This document shows, one piece after another, positions 32,956-44,144 of a DNA stretch of 64,000 bases. The stretch comes from Bactrocera neohumeralis (lineage: Eukaryota > Arthropoda > Insecta > Diptera > Tephritidae). Numbering within the stretch: the stretch's first letter is position 1; the number at the start of each line of letters is the position of its first letter. The DNA lies in assembly GCF_024586455.1 (NCBI RefSeq), contig NW_026089623.1:18170236-18234235 (forward strand), written 5' to 3'. Under the pieces are notes generated by a model, which was not told the origin of the DNA, searched no databases, and saw only the letters and a list, made by a program, of their open reading frames with translations. The position numbers and the translations under genes are program-made.

Positions 32956-34400
32956 ATGAAAAACCAACAGCAGCCTCGGATGAGAGAACCCCCTTTTGAT
33001 GACGACCATGGCAAACGAAAGAAGGACTACGAATTAAGGGCATGCACCTGGAATGTCCGGTCCCTTAATTGGGAAGGTGCCGCTGCCCAGCTGGTTGATG
33101 CCCTCGCGAAAATAAACGCTGACATTACCGCCGTCCACGAAATGCGATGGACGGGACATGGACAGAGACGAGAAGGTCCTTGTGTCATTTACTACAGTGG
33201 CCATATAAAGGAGCGCAAGTTTGGTGTTGGATTCGTGGTGGGAGAGAGACTCCGTCGCCGAGTACTATCATTCACTCCGGTGAATGAACGTCTAGCCACA
33301 ATCCGCATCAAAGCGAGGTTCTTCAACACATCGCTGATCTGCGCCCACGCTCCGACGGATGAGAAGGACGATGTGACCAAAGATGCTTTTTACGAGTGCT
33401 TGGAACGCACTTATGAGAGATGCCCCCGCCACGATGTCAAAATCGTGCTTGGCGACTTCAACGCCAGGGTGGGCAAAGAAGGTATCTTTGGCACTACGGT
33501 CGGTGAATTCAGCCTCCACGAGGAAATATCCCCAAATGGGTTGAGGCTGATCGACTTCTCCGGGGCCCGAAATATGGTTATCTGTAGTACTAGATTCCAG
33601 CACAAAAAAATTCATCAAGCTACCTGGCTGTCTCCGGATCGAAAACTACCAACCAGATCGATCATGTTGTGATAGACGGAAGACACGTCTCCAGTGTTTT
33701 AGATGTGCGTGCGCTCCGAGGTCCTAACATCGACTCGGACCACTATCTTGTTGCAGCCAAGATTCGCACCCGCCTCTGTGCAGCAAAAAACGCACGCCAA
33801 CAAACACAAGGAAGGTTCGACGTCGAAAAGCTGCAATCACAACAGACTGCCGAACGATTTTCTACTCGGCTTGCACTCCTGCTCTCTGAGAGCACTCATC
33901 AACAACGGTATAAGGGAACTGTTGGACGGCATTTCAAACTCCTTACGTACAGCTGCATCCGAAACCCTTGGTTTTCGGAAAGTGCAAAAGAACAACTGGT
34001 ACGACGAGGAGTGCCGCGCCGCAGCGGAGAGAAAACAGGCTGCCTACCTCGCAACGTTACGATCGACCACAACACGAGCGGGATGGGATAGATACCGAGA
34101 ATTGAAGAAGGAAGCGAGACGCATCTGCAGACAGAAAAAGAAAGAGACCGAAATGCGTGAGTATGAAGAGCTTGATAAGCTGGCCGACAGGGGTAATGCT
34201 CGAAAATTCTACGAAAAAATGCGGCGGCTTACAGAAGGTTTCAAGACCGGAGCATACTCTTGTAGAACCCTCAAAGGTGATCTAGTCACTGATGCCCAGA
34301 GTATACTTAAATTATGGAGGGAACACTTCTCCAGCCTGCTGAATGGCAGTGAACGCACAACACCAGGAGAAGGAGAACCCGATCCCCCAATCGATGACGA
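32956..34400 (+). pseudogene. LINE B endonuclease and linker
   Basis: 32914-33672 encodes the endonuclease: MREPPFDDDHGKR start at about 32980, LRACTWNVRSLNWEG, AVHEMRWTGHG, CAHAPTDEKDD and LGDFNARVGKEG. A 1-base loss near 33650 shifts to 33669, which begins within the DHVV region and has DSDHYLVAAKIRT; a further shift near 33900 leads to the linker (WYDEECRAAAERKQAAYLAT, KLADRGNARKFYEKMRRL) up to about 34400. The catalytic residues are kept. This is the best endonuclease copy of the family in the window. Confidence 0.88.
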
Positions 34401-35210
34401 TGGAGCAGAGTGTACAGCTGCTGGCGTATGCCGACGATATTGATATCATCGGCCTCAACACCCGCGCCGTTAGTTCTGTTTTCTCCAGGCTGGACAAGGA
34501 AGCACAGAAAATGGGTCTGGCAGTGAACAAGGGCAAGACGAAATATCTCCTGTCATCAAACAAACAGTCGTCGCACTCGCGACTTGGGCTCTCACGTCAC
34601 TGTTGACAGTCATAACTTTGAAGTCGTAGATAATTTCGTCTATCTTGGAACCAGCGTAAACACCACCAACAATGTCAGCCTAGAAATCCAACGCAGGATA
34701 ACTCTTGCCAACAGGTGCTACTTCGGACTGAGTAGGCAATTGAAAAGTGAAGTCCTCTCTCGACGAACAAAAGCCAAACTCTATAAGTCGCTCATAATTC
34801 CCGTCCTGCTATATGGTGCAGAGGCTTGGACGTTGTCAACAACTGATGAGTCGACGTTGCGAGTTTTCGAGAGAAAAGTTCTGCGAAAGATTTATGGTCC
34901 TTTGCGCGTTGGCCACGGCGAATATCGCATTCGATGGAACGATGAGCTGTACGAGATATACGACGACATTGACATAGTTCAGCGAATTAAAAGACAGCGG
35001 CTACGCTGGCTGGGTCATGTTGTCCGAATGGACGAGGACACTCCAGCTCTGAAAGTATTCGACGCTGTACCCGCCGGGGAAAGCAGAGGAAGAGGAAGAC
35101 CTCCACTCCGTTGGAAGGACCAAGTGGAGAAGGACCTGGCTACGCTTGGAATATCCAATTGGCGCCACGTAGCGAAAAGGAGAAACGACTGGCGCGCAAT
35201 TAAGAAGAAG
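34400..35210 (+). pseudogene. LINE B C-terminal reverse transcriptase fragment
   Basis: After a deletion that joins DDDGA directly to QLLAYADDIDIIG (34405-34450), the frame carries the catalytic YADD, FSRLDKEAQKMGLAVNKGKTKY, a shift near 34587, then 34584-35231 with VYLGTSVNTTNNVS, LYGAEAWTLS and RLRWLGHVVRMDED to WRHVAKRRNDWR. The palm motifs A and B found in copy A (16057-16647) are absent. Together copies A and B show the full domain order, but neither encodes it. Confidence 0.88.
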
Positions 35211-35349
35211 AAGCATTTTATATTTACATAAATATTACTACACGCACAAAAACAGTAAGTGTTCCGTGTTGTCAAATAATAAGTGTTACCAAATCACAAA
35301 TGATTGAAAACAATAAAAATAAATAAAAAAAACTCAAATGCATGAAAAA

Positions 35350-35815
35350 AATTATCCTGGGCGACCAACACCTGGGTGTGTCAGGTTTTTACGATTGAAA
35401 CTCCTTTTTGCGTTGGCGGCCTTTGGCCGCGCTTCAAAAAAATAACCCTGGCCGATCCAGCACCAGGGTGTGTCAGGTTTTTTTTCGAGTAAAACTCCTT
35501 TTTGCGTTGGCGGCCTTCGGCCGCGCTTCAAAAAAATAACCCTGGCCGATCCAACACCGGGGTGTGCCAACACCAGGGTGTGTCAGGTTTTTTTTGAGTA
35601 AAACTCCTTTTTGCGTTGGCGGCCTTTGGCCGCGCTTCTAAAAAATAACCCTGGCCGATCCAACACCAGGGTGTGTCAGGTTTTTTTTTCGAGTAATACT
35701 TCCTTTTGCGTTGGCGGCCTTCGGCCGCGCTTCAAAAAAATAACCCTGGCCGATCCAACACCGGGGTGTGCCAACACCAGGGTGTGTCAGGGTTTTTTTC
35801 GAGTAAAACTCCTTT
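35350..35815. repeat. GC-rich minisatellite, ~95-bp unit, about 4.5 copies
   Basis: Each unit contains GGGTGTGTCAGG, a T-run, GAGTAAAACTCCTTTTTGCG, the palindrome GGCGGCCTTCGGCCGC (or -CCTTTGGCC-) and AATAACCCTGGCCGATCC. Palindrome cores start near 35413, 35506, 35615 and 35710, so the period is 94-95 bp, with a 15-bp internal duplication (CCGGGGTGTGCCAACA) in two units. The GC palindrome is striking in AT-rich surroundings. Diverged units occur at 28947-29067. It is not CRISPR: the units are tandem, without unique spacers. Confidence 0.85.
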
Positions 35816-35854
35816 TTTGATTATTACTCATGATATAGCAAGAAAAAGGATAAT

Positions 35855-36325
35855 AGGGGTATTCTCTTGCTCTTGCAAAACCCGGTGCACAGTGCAAGAA
35901 TTGCAGATTTACAACGGCACAACAACAAACACACGCAGAAAAATATTTGCAAGGGCTGTAAAATATGTCAGACCAAAACCTATGTATATTTGCGTGCAAT
36001 GTCACGCAAAAATATAATTGCAACCCTGTTGTAGTTGCCATTTTACATAAAGACATATTACGTCGTTAAATTTTAAATTTTTTTTAAATGGATTTTATTA
36101 TTTCTATTTAAATTTTAAAGATTTGTTACAGTTTTTTTTCTTAAAAATGTATGCAGAAGGTGCTCCAATTCACAATAGCCATGCTTAATAGTCATTCACA
36201 ACAAATTGACCAAATTAGCCATTCATATATCACTAGATTCTGCAATGGGTGCTCTCGTGCTCTTGTATATTTCGGTATAGTATTTTTGCAATCTGCAATC
36301 TTGCAAGAGCAAGAGAATACCCCTA
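35855..36325. repeat. Small unit with 24-bp inverted ends
   Basis: AGGGGTATTCTCTTGCTCTT at about 35859 is inverted as AAGAGCAAGAGAATACCCCT at about 36307. The about 470 bp between hold no gene. This looks like a small non-autonomous DNA transposon within the long-TIR element. A target duplication is not clear. Confidence 0.55.
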
Positions 36326-36984
36326 ATGATTTATGTATTTGGCGTATAAACCTATTTTTATGGGTTTGATAAATGTGTAGATATGGCAATACTTATTATT
36401 TGACAACACGGAACACTTATTGTTATTGTGCGTGTAATAATATTTATGTAATATATAAAATGCTTATTTTAAGCAAACATCTAAAATATTAATAAAAGAT
36501 AAATATGTAGAAATATTGTAGTGAGTTGTAAGTGTATAAAAAGTGCATAATACGGAAGAAAAACTAACCATAAGTCGAGAAATTGCAAAATTAAATTTGC
36601 AAAATTTTCAACTTTAAATGCAAATATCTCGAAAACTATAAGTTTGCGGCGGCAATATATGCGGCGGTATATATTCTTAATCTGGAGCATCAGCACTATC
36701 CAACCATACCACTTTTAACCCTGAAATCGTGGGATGGTATACTAAAGCCGACCCGAACTCCTTAAATCTTTTATGTGGAAAATAAAAAAAGGATATTTAT
36801 CCTTTCTCACAAATGTATTTCTGGGGAAAATAAAAAAAGGATAAAGATCCTTTTTTTTGCAAATGTATTTGTGGGAAAAATAAGCTAAAAAGAAAAGGAT
36901 ATTTTTGGACTACTATATAATAATTGTGCTTAAGCATTCCTATATAAACAATGTAATATTTATTTTATATTCATTTGTGGTTTT

Positions 36985-38665
36985 GCGCGCAATAGATGAG
37001 CATTACTTACGCCTCCTTTACACTACTCGCGAAGAAGAGAAGAAGAGACGGCAATACTGTGCGGAATACATTAAATTCGGATTCATTGAAAATCCCACAA
37101 ACCCATCCTCGCCTTTGTGTCTTCTATGTCTAAAAACATTTTCGAATGAAGCAATGAAGCCTTCAAGACTTCAAGATCATTTGAATAAAATGCATCCAGA
37201 TAAGAGAGACAAGAATGTAGCATATTTTCAAGACCTAGAGAAGAAGCATAATACTCAGCCAAGTGTAGCAAAACTATTTTCGGCGGCTGCTAAGCAAGAT
37301 GACGATGGACTTCGAGCTTCGTACAATATCTCTTTGTTAATTGCTCAAACAGGCAAACCACATAACATCGGAGAAGAGTTAATATTGCCAGCAATAAATG
37401 AAGTAATAACTACCGTGCTTCATAAACTGGCCGCAGATATTATCCGAAAAATTCCTTTGAGTAATTATTCTGTGCAAAGACGAATTGATGAAATGGTTGA
37501 AAACATTGAAGAATCATTGTATGATCACCTGAGGTCAAGTCAATTTTCAATTCAGCTGGATGAGTCCACTTCACCAACTAATGAAGCATTGTTGTTGCCT
37601 TAGGTGAGTTTTATTAAAGATGAGAAAATATGTGAACAGCTATTATTTGATAAAAATTTAGAGACCGATACAAAAGGCGAAACCATATTCAAAATATTGG
37701 AAAAGTTTTGCGATGAGAAAGAAATTCCTTTGAAAAATATTATTTCAGTTGCTACGGATGGCGCTCCGGCTATGACAGGGTGCCATAAAGGCTTCATAGC
37801 GTACTTAAAAATAAAATTCCAGATGTCCTTGGTGTACATTGCGTTATTCATAGACAACATTTAGTTGCTAGAAACTTAAGTGAAAAACTATTTCAATCAC
37901 TGCAATATGACATCAGTCAATAAAATCCGCAACAGCTCTTTGAATGATAGATTATTTCTTCAGCTTTGTGTTACTAATGACGAGGATTTCAATCGTTTGT
38001 TGTTTCATACTGAAGTTCGTTGGCTATCAAGAGGCAATTGTCTGACTCGATTCTACAACCTGTTTGACTCTGTTATAGAGTTCTTGGAAACTAAAGATAC
38101 AGAATTTCAAGACAAGCTCATAACATCAAAGAATGATATAGCTTACATGACAGACCTGTATAAATTGTTCAACGACATGAATCTCCAACTGCAAGGCGAT
38201 AAACTAAATTTAATTAAAACAAAAAACGTCGTTGCTGCTTTCGCAGCCAAACTGCTTCTACACAAAAAGAATCTGGGCAGACTTGAGTTTCACAATTTTC
38301 CGAATTTATCCACATTCACTTCACCGAACGATACCAGGACATTATGAACTTGGAAATACCAGACTGGGTGTTGGATCCGTTTTCAAATGTCAACACAGCA
38401 ATGTCACCTCAGCTGGAAGAAGAACTTATAGAATTGACAACAAACGAGGAAATAAAAATCAAGTTCAAAAATGGTTACCAAGAATTTTGGCTACAAAAAC
38501 CGATCTCGCAACTGGATTGTGGTCAATCGTTCAACCATTCTTGATAGCATTCCCATCGTCATATTTTTGTGAACGTGGATTTAGTGCTGTGACAACACTG
38601 CTTACTAAAAATAGAAATCATTTGCTTGTTACCAACTTGACGGCTTGCGAATATTCTTGAGTAAA
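36985..38665 (+). pseudogene. hAT-family transposase with BED finger (broken)
   Basis: The protein begins near 37035 (EEEKKRRQYCAEYIKFGF). A BED-type zinc finger CLLCLKTFSNEAMKPSRLQDH-NKMH lies at about 37120-37195. The first catalytic Asp is in FSIQLDESTSP (37555), followed by a TAG in LLP-stop-VSFIKD (37601-37603). 37604-37864 has the second Asp in SVATDGAPAMTG, then a shift near 37800 breaks the HCVIHRQHL segment. 37880-38347 continues to the C-terminal domain, and 38530-38660 has FCERGFSAVTTLLTKNRNHL, the hATC dimerisation motif. The closest animal relatives are ZBED5/SCAND3-like genes, themselves hAT-derived. At least one stop and three shifts make it non-functional. Confidence 0.88.
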
Positions 38666-39179
38666 TTGGAACCTAATATTAACAAACTTATTAAACAGCA
38701 TCAGATTCAGCCTTCACATTAGTTTTTATATATGGATCGATTATTTTAGTTTTATTTTTAATAAAAGATTCTCTGTTTTAATACTATAAAGCTGTGTTTC
38801 AATAATCATTCTTATTGGCAGGTGGAGCCCGTAAGAGTTAACTTGAGACCTAAGCGCCATTGTATGATACCTACTGCGTTCAGGTTTCAAGTTGCTGGTT
38901 ATAGTAAAAGTTTCGTTTAAAATTCTCCGTTAATATACATATGTAGGTCAAAATAATTCATTTGAAGTTATAGTGGTTTTTAAATAGGTGAAAAAATGGG
39001 GGAGCTAAAAAAATATTTATTCTCAAAGTGGGCGGTAGACAAAATAAGTTTGGGAAAGTTTCCCTATCTCTTGAAACTTCCTTAATTGTGAATTAAGGTA
39101 TTGATTTGATTTTTTCTTAACTTGAGTTGGTATAGTGGTAACTAGTTCTGTAACTAGTCCACTTTGTGCTTCGCTGTGC
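38666..39179. other. 3' flank of the hAT gene, no gene seen
   Basis: AT-rich; contains an AATAAAAGATT poly(A)-like signal near 38760 that may belong to the hAT gene. I found no terminal inverted repeat or target duplication for the hAT element. Confidence 0.5.
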
Positions 39180-40152
39180 AGTGATTGAGCTTTTTGTGCC
39201 TTTGAGCAACATGGTGTCTCTTGGCAATTTTTAGAAATTTGGATTTCGGGATTTGCTTTTGCAATTAGACCCGTCGTTCTTTTTGTGTAAGCGCTTCTTT
39301 GGAATGAAATAAGATATCTCTATAATGAAGCATTGAATTGTGTCTTTTTGACAATATAAGCAATTAAATTTGCTTTTGCAATTTTTAAGATTTGTGCATT
39401 GTATCAAGCAGTTTGTACAGAGTCTTTTTGATCTGACAAAGTTGATTTTTAATTTTTAAGCCTCTTATGCATAGTTCATTAGAGTTGTTACTTGTTTATC
39501 GACCAGTATTCTTTCGTTTTCGTGTCTTGCTTTTAGAGCTTCCCAAGCCAAATTGAAATTATCGTCATTAAGAGCGGACTGTTTAACTATTATGCCTGCT
39601 TGACCTTTGGTTTTGTATCTGAGGTGATACCGTGAATTTAAGATGGTTTATGTACACGGCCGTGAACATGTCCCGGAAGGACGGTCATTCTTCATAACCA
39701 CCGTAAAAGGTTTCTGTGTCACATGCGGGCACCTCGAGGTGGATGCCTGAACTTGCCTTTTGATTATCTATTTGTGGCAGTTTTACTGTCGGATGTGGAG
39801 TATATGCAATTGATTTTATTAGCTTTAATTGATCGGAGATCATAGCTTTTGTTTCTTCGTAATGGTCTAAACAGTTTGCATATATTGCGTAAGCCGATGA
39901 TTTACAATTGTGTGGTAGATCTGAATCGTCAGAATCTACAATGGCATCATGAGCTGTTTGGAGGCGAGTCCAAAAAATGTTTAAGATTTGGCTTTTTATT
40001 TCTAATAACGATTCCGAGTTTTCGTGAATAGGTGAAGAGGCAAACCTAATGCAGTATCTTGTTAAACTGTCACTTTATGATATAAATTTAATAGCCTGTT
40101 TTGAGCGTCTAGCTCCTGCAGGTGTATTTTGATTTTTTTCGTTATTAACCAT
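39180..40152 (-). pseudogene. BEL/Pao gag remnant
   Basis: The start MVNNEKNQNTPAGARRSKQ is at 40152, with an early TAA. After a shift the text shows DQLKLIKSIAYTPHPTVKLPQ and then FYGGYEE-stop-PSFRDMFTAVYINH near 39700, the hallmark FSGDYTEWPSFRDLF-type motif of BEL/Pao gag (DUF1759), with TGA in place of TGG at 39685-39687. Further down are NFNLAWEALKARHENERILVD in another frame and a Cys cluster CTNLKNCKSKFNCLYCQK near 39360-39400 followed by LHYRDILFHS. Gag packages element RNA. Pol is not next to it. Confidence 0.75.
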
Positions 40153-40430
40153 TTCTGTACTATTATTTGTCGAAGTTCTTGTGATTGTAAATTTAATTTG
40201 TAATTTAATTATTAAATACGCACTTTTTATTTATGTATACTTTTTGTCCTTATGTTGGTATATAGGTACACCCTAATACTTGGATTATTATGTATGTATG
40301 TATGTGCGTATGCGTATGAAGGTACTTATGTTTTGCGCAATTGAGAGCTTTTAACATAAGTGCGCACGCATAGAGGAGAGCGCGAAAACGGAATTGAAAA
40401 AAAGGTGTGCACTTTTATATGTAAATATGT
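40153..40430 (-). other. BEL/Pao leader or partial 5' LTR
   Basis: The sequence upstream (higher coordinates) of the gag start up to the LINE C insertion contains a TATG simple repeat near 40287-40310 and AT-rich text. Its position suggests leader or LTR sequence; no LTR pair was found to prove it. Confidence 0.35.
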
Positions 40431-41302
40431 TGCAGAACTAAATAGAGAAGGTACCATCTTCTATAAGAGTGTACAGCTGCTGGCGTATGCCGACGATATT
40501 GATATCATCGGCCCGCGCCGTTAGTTCTGCTTTCTCCAGGCTGGACAATGAAGCACAGAAAATGGGTCTGGCAGTGAACGAGGGCAAGACGAAATATCTC
40601 CTGTCATCAAACAAACAGTCGTCGCACTCGCGACTTGGCTCTCACGTCACTGTTGACAGTCATAACTTTGAAGTCGTAGATAATTTCGTCTATCTTGGAA
40701 CCAGCGTAAACACCACCAACAATGTCAGCCTAGAAATCCAACGCAGGATAACTCTTGCCAACAGGTGCTACTTCGGACTGAGTAGGCAATTGAAAAGTGA
40801 AGTCCTCTCTCGACGAACAAAAGCCAAACTCTATAAGTCGCTCATAATTCCCGTCCTGCTATATGGTGCAGAGGCTTGGACGTTGTCAACAACTGATGAG
40901 TCGACGTTGCGAGTTTCCGAGAGAAAAGTTCTGCGAAAGATTTATGGTCCTTTGCGCGTTGGCCACGGCGAATATCGCATTCGATGGAACGATGAGCTGT
41001 ACGAGATATACGACGACATTGACATAGTTCAGCGAATTAAAAGACAGCGGCTACGCTGGCTAGGTCATGTTGTCCGAATGGACGAAAACACTCCAGCTCT
41101 GAAAATATTCGACGCTGTACCCGCCGAGGGAAGCAGAGGAAGAGGAAGACCTCCACTCCGTTGGAAGGACCAAGTGGAGAAGGACTTGGCTACGCTTGGA
41201 ATATCCAATTGGCGCCACGTAGCGAAAAGGAGAAACGACTGGCGCGCTGTTGTTAACTCGGCTATAATCGCGTAAGCGGTGTCTACGCCAATTAAGAAGA
41301 AG
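40431..41302 (+). mobile_element. RTE-like LINE copy C, 5'-truncated
   Basis: Only the 3' part of the element is present, flanked by a short repeat ATATGT (40425-40430 and 41303-41308) that fits a target duplication. It carries an almost continuous frame (40469-41275): QLLAYADDIDIIG (with a small loss just after), FSRLDNEAQKMGLAVNEG, VYLGTSVNTTNNVS, LYGAEAWTL, RWLGHVVRMDENTPAL and WRAVVNSAIIA to the stop at 41273. It is the most intact C-terminus of the family, showing the CTGTTGTTAACTCGGC 3' segment missing in copy B. Confidence 0.88.
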
Positions 41303-41312
41303 ATATGTACTA

Positions 41313-43750
41313 CTAGCTGACCCCGCAGTCGTTGTCCTGCGTGAAATTATGTGTTTAGAAATGAAAAAGTTGAGTTTATTATTTCACTTGTTTTCAATGT
41401 ATTGCAGCTTGATAAACAACATTTTTTGGTTTCTGTTACGGTGTATAGAAAAGATGGTTTTGCAACTCGTGAGCAGGCCACGTATATCTGGCCGAGAGAA
41501 AAACATAGCATTTCCAAATGTATACCATACACTATGCAACTATTATTGTGTCTCAAATGCAATTTTAACTGGAAACTGAATACGTTTGAACTGAAATGGC
41601 AAATCGTTAGAACTCAGAGGAATTCGTAGAATCAAGCATTCTACCCCTTTGTATTCGATAGCTGCGTCATAATCAGTCAGGTTCCATTACACAGTTTCGG
41701 CGCCTGAAGATTGTGGAACATAATAACGACAGATCCAACTTTGAGACGCAAATGATGCGGTGGCATACCAAGCCTATTCAAAGAATTTAGAAATTCCACG
41801 ATCGATCAATTTGTATGAGCGCAAGTCTCCCGGAATTTGACTTTGAATCTTCCAGTTTAAGTCAACAACATCGGTATTTTTGGCAGCTAACATTGCGCGT
41901 GCACTTAAGGAATTGTAGTTACGATAATTTGTCCAATGTCCAAATATTCGTGATGAGTTCATCTTTGGTGAATTGGTAATGGAATTGATATCAAACCACC
42001 GGAAGTATCAACCGGAATTTACCCATTTCCAATTCTTAGCGAATACGATGTAAAATGTCTTCGGCAATGTCATTTTTGTTCGTATTCCATAATTGACGCT
42101 AATTTGATGGCTGATCATCGCGAAAAGTGTGCGAACTTCAATCCAGTGTTTCTCATGTTCAAGCAATTGTAATTGTATGTACATATAATATCAAGATATT
42201 TCCGAATAGAGCAAGTTCTCGCAAACGGTTCACTGACGAAAGTTGAGAAAAAACTCGTAAATGTTAATTTTGTTGCTGGGGGTGTTTTCTCTGTCTGTAC
42301 TGTATTCTCTGTGTTGAAATAGACTATTTGGTCATTCTCCAAGTTAACTGCGAGACGCACAACAGTCGGAAAACGTTCATGAATGGCAAAAGTAAATATC
42401 ATACAAAGCGCTTTATTGCAGTTCACGTATCGACCGTATCGTTCAAGATCAGTAACCGCCATGTTGCTTCCTTTGGTGACGTATTTACACACGTATTTTA
42501 TCGATTACACCAAACTGCAGTACGCAACATTGACATGACGTTTGAATATGAATTAGACAACAGTGGCGAATATGGTACGATCCATATGTGGACAGTGTTT
42601 CGTACATTTATTGTCAGACATACAAACCGAAGTGGTATTGTGATGTCCGTAAGGTACATGAACCATATTGGTTTCGTATAATTCTGCTTCTCTTTTTGGA
42701 TCAGGAATTTCCGCAGAAATGATTTCATCAATTTGATTTGGTGTAACCACCATCCACCAAAAGAAGAATATGTGCGTGCGGCAAACCTCTCTTTTGCCAC
42801 TCAACAGAGTACATCCATCATCTAACAGCACCACATATACGTTGCTTTAAGATAAAGTTTACAAAACATCGCAACTGTTGTTTGAAAAGTTGTCCTCTGA
42901 CATCGTGACGATCGCTTGCTGATTGCCCGCGATCCATAATTTCATTCGTATGTCATCGCATCCTGGGAATACTCGGTCATGTGCCATGGGCTGTCAATAT
43001 ACATACTTATGTTGATGCTAAAACGAACGCGACCTCTTCGTGGCATCGTAACAAATTTCAATCTGTAATTGAGCATTTTGTGTGAAACACTCATAACGTT
43101 TTCACGGAATAAATTTCAATAATTTTTTTTTGAATAACCGGAATAAATAAAGCAAACGATAAATTTGACAATTGAAAAACAAAAGGAAAAAAGTTGAAAA
43201 AAATTTTTTGTATGAAAAAAAGTTATTTTTTTGGAATTGTCCAATTTTCCGACTTTTCCTCACGAAAAGCATACGGTTTTTTTATTTCTTAACTTTCCTC
43301 GATCCACAGCGAACAACCTCTGAAAATTTCATCAAGATTGGTTCAGCTGTTCTCTAGCATTAGCGTTACTAACAGCATTCATTCGTTTGTATGGGAAAAA
43401 GAAAAGGGGTTTTCCGGCAATTATTCGAATTTTTTTCGTCATAAAAACCATCCTTGAGCCTCAACGAACATTTAAAAAAGAACATTTTAAAAAAAATTGG
43501 CAAAATTGGTCCAGGCGTTTTTGTGTTATGCGCCAGCATTTAAAATCATGTTCGTTTTTATTTCCTTTTTAAAATCGTATTTGAAAATTTATTTTCTTCA
43601 TAATTTTTTTTTCGGAAAATTTTCCAGAATTTTCTTAAGTATTTTCCTTGTTTGGCCGGAGACCTGTCCGAATTGGTGGTAATCACCGAAATCGGTCCAG
43701 GAGTTCTCCAATTATAAGCATAGTAACTAACGTCACTTTCTTTTATATAC
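41313..43750 (-). mobile_element. Helitron 4 (degraded)
   Basis: On the minus strand the element ends GCGGGGTCAG plus CTAG (CTAG at 41313-41316, next base T), a canonical 3' end, right beside LINE C. The 5' end is near 43750, where the minus strand reads TATATAAAAGAAAGTGACGT and then AGAACTCCTGGACCGATTTC, the usual leader. Repeated AAATTTCATC-type leader pieces fill 43140-43700. Coding fragments lie at 41347-43060. Confidence 0.75.
41347..43060 (-). pseudogene. Helitron 4 Rep and helicase fragments
   Basis: A possible N-terminus MPRRGRVRF lies near 43050. The HUH motif is HAH at 42770-42778 in WQKRGLPHAHILLL. 42498-42800 carries EIISAEIPDP, NNTTSVC-type and SNKC segments. Both tyrosines of the two-tyrosine motif are kept in KYVCKYVTKG (about 42470-42500), although a frameshift sits just before. 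42115-42492 continues with RYGRYVNCNKALCMI. 41774-41962 holds a late helicase fragment (LSARAMLAAKNTDVVDLN) and 41347-41562 the end (CFSLGQIYVACSRVAKPS). Walker motifs are missing. Strongly degraded. Confidence 0.8.
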
Positions 43751-44144
43751 TATATAAATATATGTATGAAAGGATAATATATTGTATATTATTAGGTAAA
43801 TATGCTTATATTTATGTTTTGCAACTCTTGCTTTCTTTTTTATGTTATAATTTTTATTTATGTTTGTGCCTTTGCTTACTTAATTAATGCAATATTGCTT
43901 ATTGTTTTGTTAAGCATAAGAAGTATGCCGGTAAAATTGCAAGATGATACTTGAATGTTTTTTGTTTGTTAATAAGTGTTTGAATACGCGAAGGGAAGCA
44001 GTACATAGGCAATAAAGTAATATTATTTATTAACACATATTTAGGGAGTTCACAAGTCGTACTATTTGTCGTATTTGGTCTATTGCCTATTAAATTATGA
44101 TAGTTGTAAAACGAATCAAAACAGAAAAAATTCGTAAAAATTAA
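43751..44144. other. AT-rich flank of the Harbinger gene, no other gene
   Basis: No coding region is supported; the minus-strand open stretch at 43899-44252 overlaps the transposase first exon and looks like chance. I could not find terminal inverted repeats of the Harbinger element here. Confidence 0.5.

Larger units (their letters stand above)
32713..35211 (+). mobile_element. RTE-like LINE copy B with 12-bp target duplication
   Basis: Flanked by AGCATTTTATAT at 32701-32712 and 35212-35223, in the left arm of the long-TIR element; the opposite arm (around 36455-36470) shows the uninterrupted site. The 5' end aligns with copy A, so it may be near full-length, but reverse transcriptase motifs before YADD are deleted at about 34400, and a deletion near 35196 shortens the 3' end before the AAGAAGAAG tail. 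Confidence 0.9.
32417..36754. mobile_element. Long-TIR element with 8-bp target duplication
   Basis: The element is flanked by GAACTCCT (32409-32416 and 36755-36762). Its ends are inverted repeats of about 350 bp: 32417-32712 plus 35224-35285 on the left, and about 36390-36754 on the right, starting near CTTTAGTATACC and including CTGATGCTCCAGATTAAGAA. The left arm is interrupted by LINE B. Without it the element is about 1.8 kb, holds a minisatellite (35350-35815) and a smaller inverted-repeat unit (35855-36325), and encodes no transposase. An 8-bp duplication suggests hAT-like or P-like mobilisation. The arm sequence belongs to the R3 repeat family. Confidence 0.8.
32173..36925. mobile_element. 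MITE-A copy 3, split by a later insertion
   Basis: The left part (TAA at 32170-32172, then CGGGGCATCTCGAC to 32416) and the right part (36755-36925, with two AAAGGAT-ATCCTTT palindromes) join to a normal MITE-A sequence if the 8-bp-flanked element between them is removed; the uninterrupted version of this site is visible at 52330-52350. The right end is truncated near 36925, before the hAT gene. Confidence 0.75.

Noticed and set aside
35350..35815. Regular repeats that could suggest a CRISPR-like array
   Set aside because: Units of about 95 bp are directly tandem with no unique spacers, and the context is eukaryotic.
35611..36017. Open frames translating the minisatellite (repeated peptide with GGLRPRF)
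   Set aside because: They follow from the repeat unit length and are also open on the other strand; no start context or domain supports a gene.
36905..38800. Host ZBED/SCAND3-like gene instead of a transposon
   Set aside because: A stop and three frameshifts, plus position within a nest of transposons, favour a dead hAT copy.
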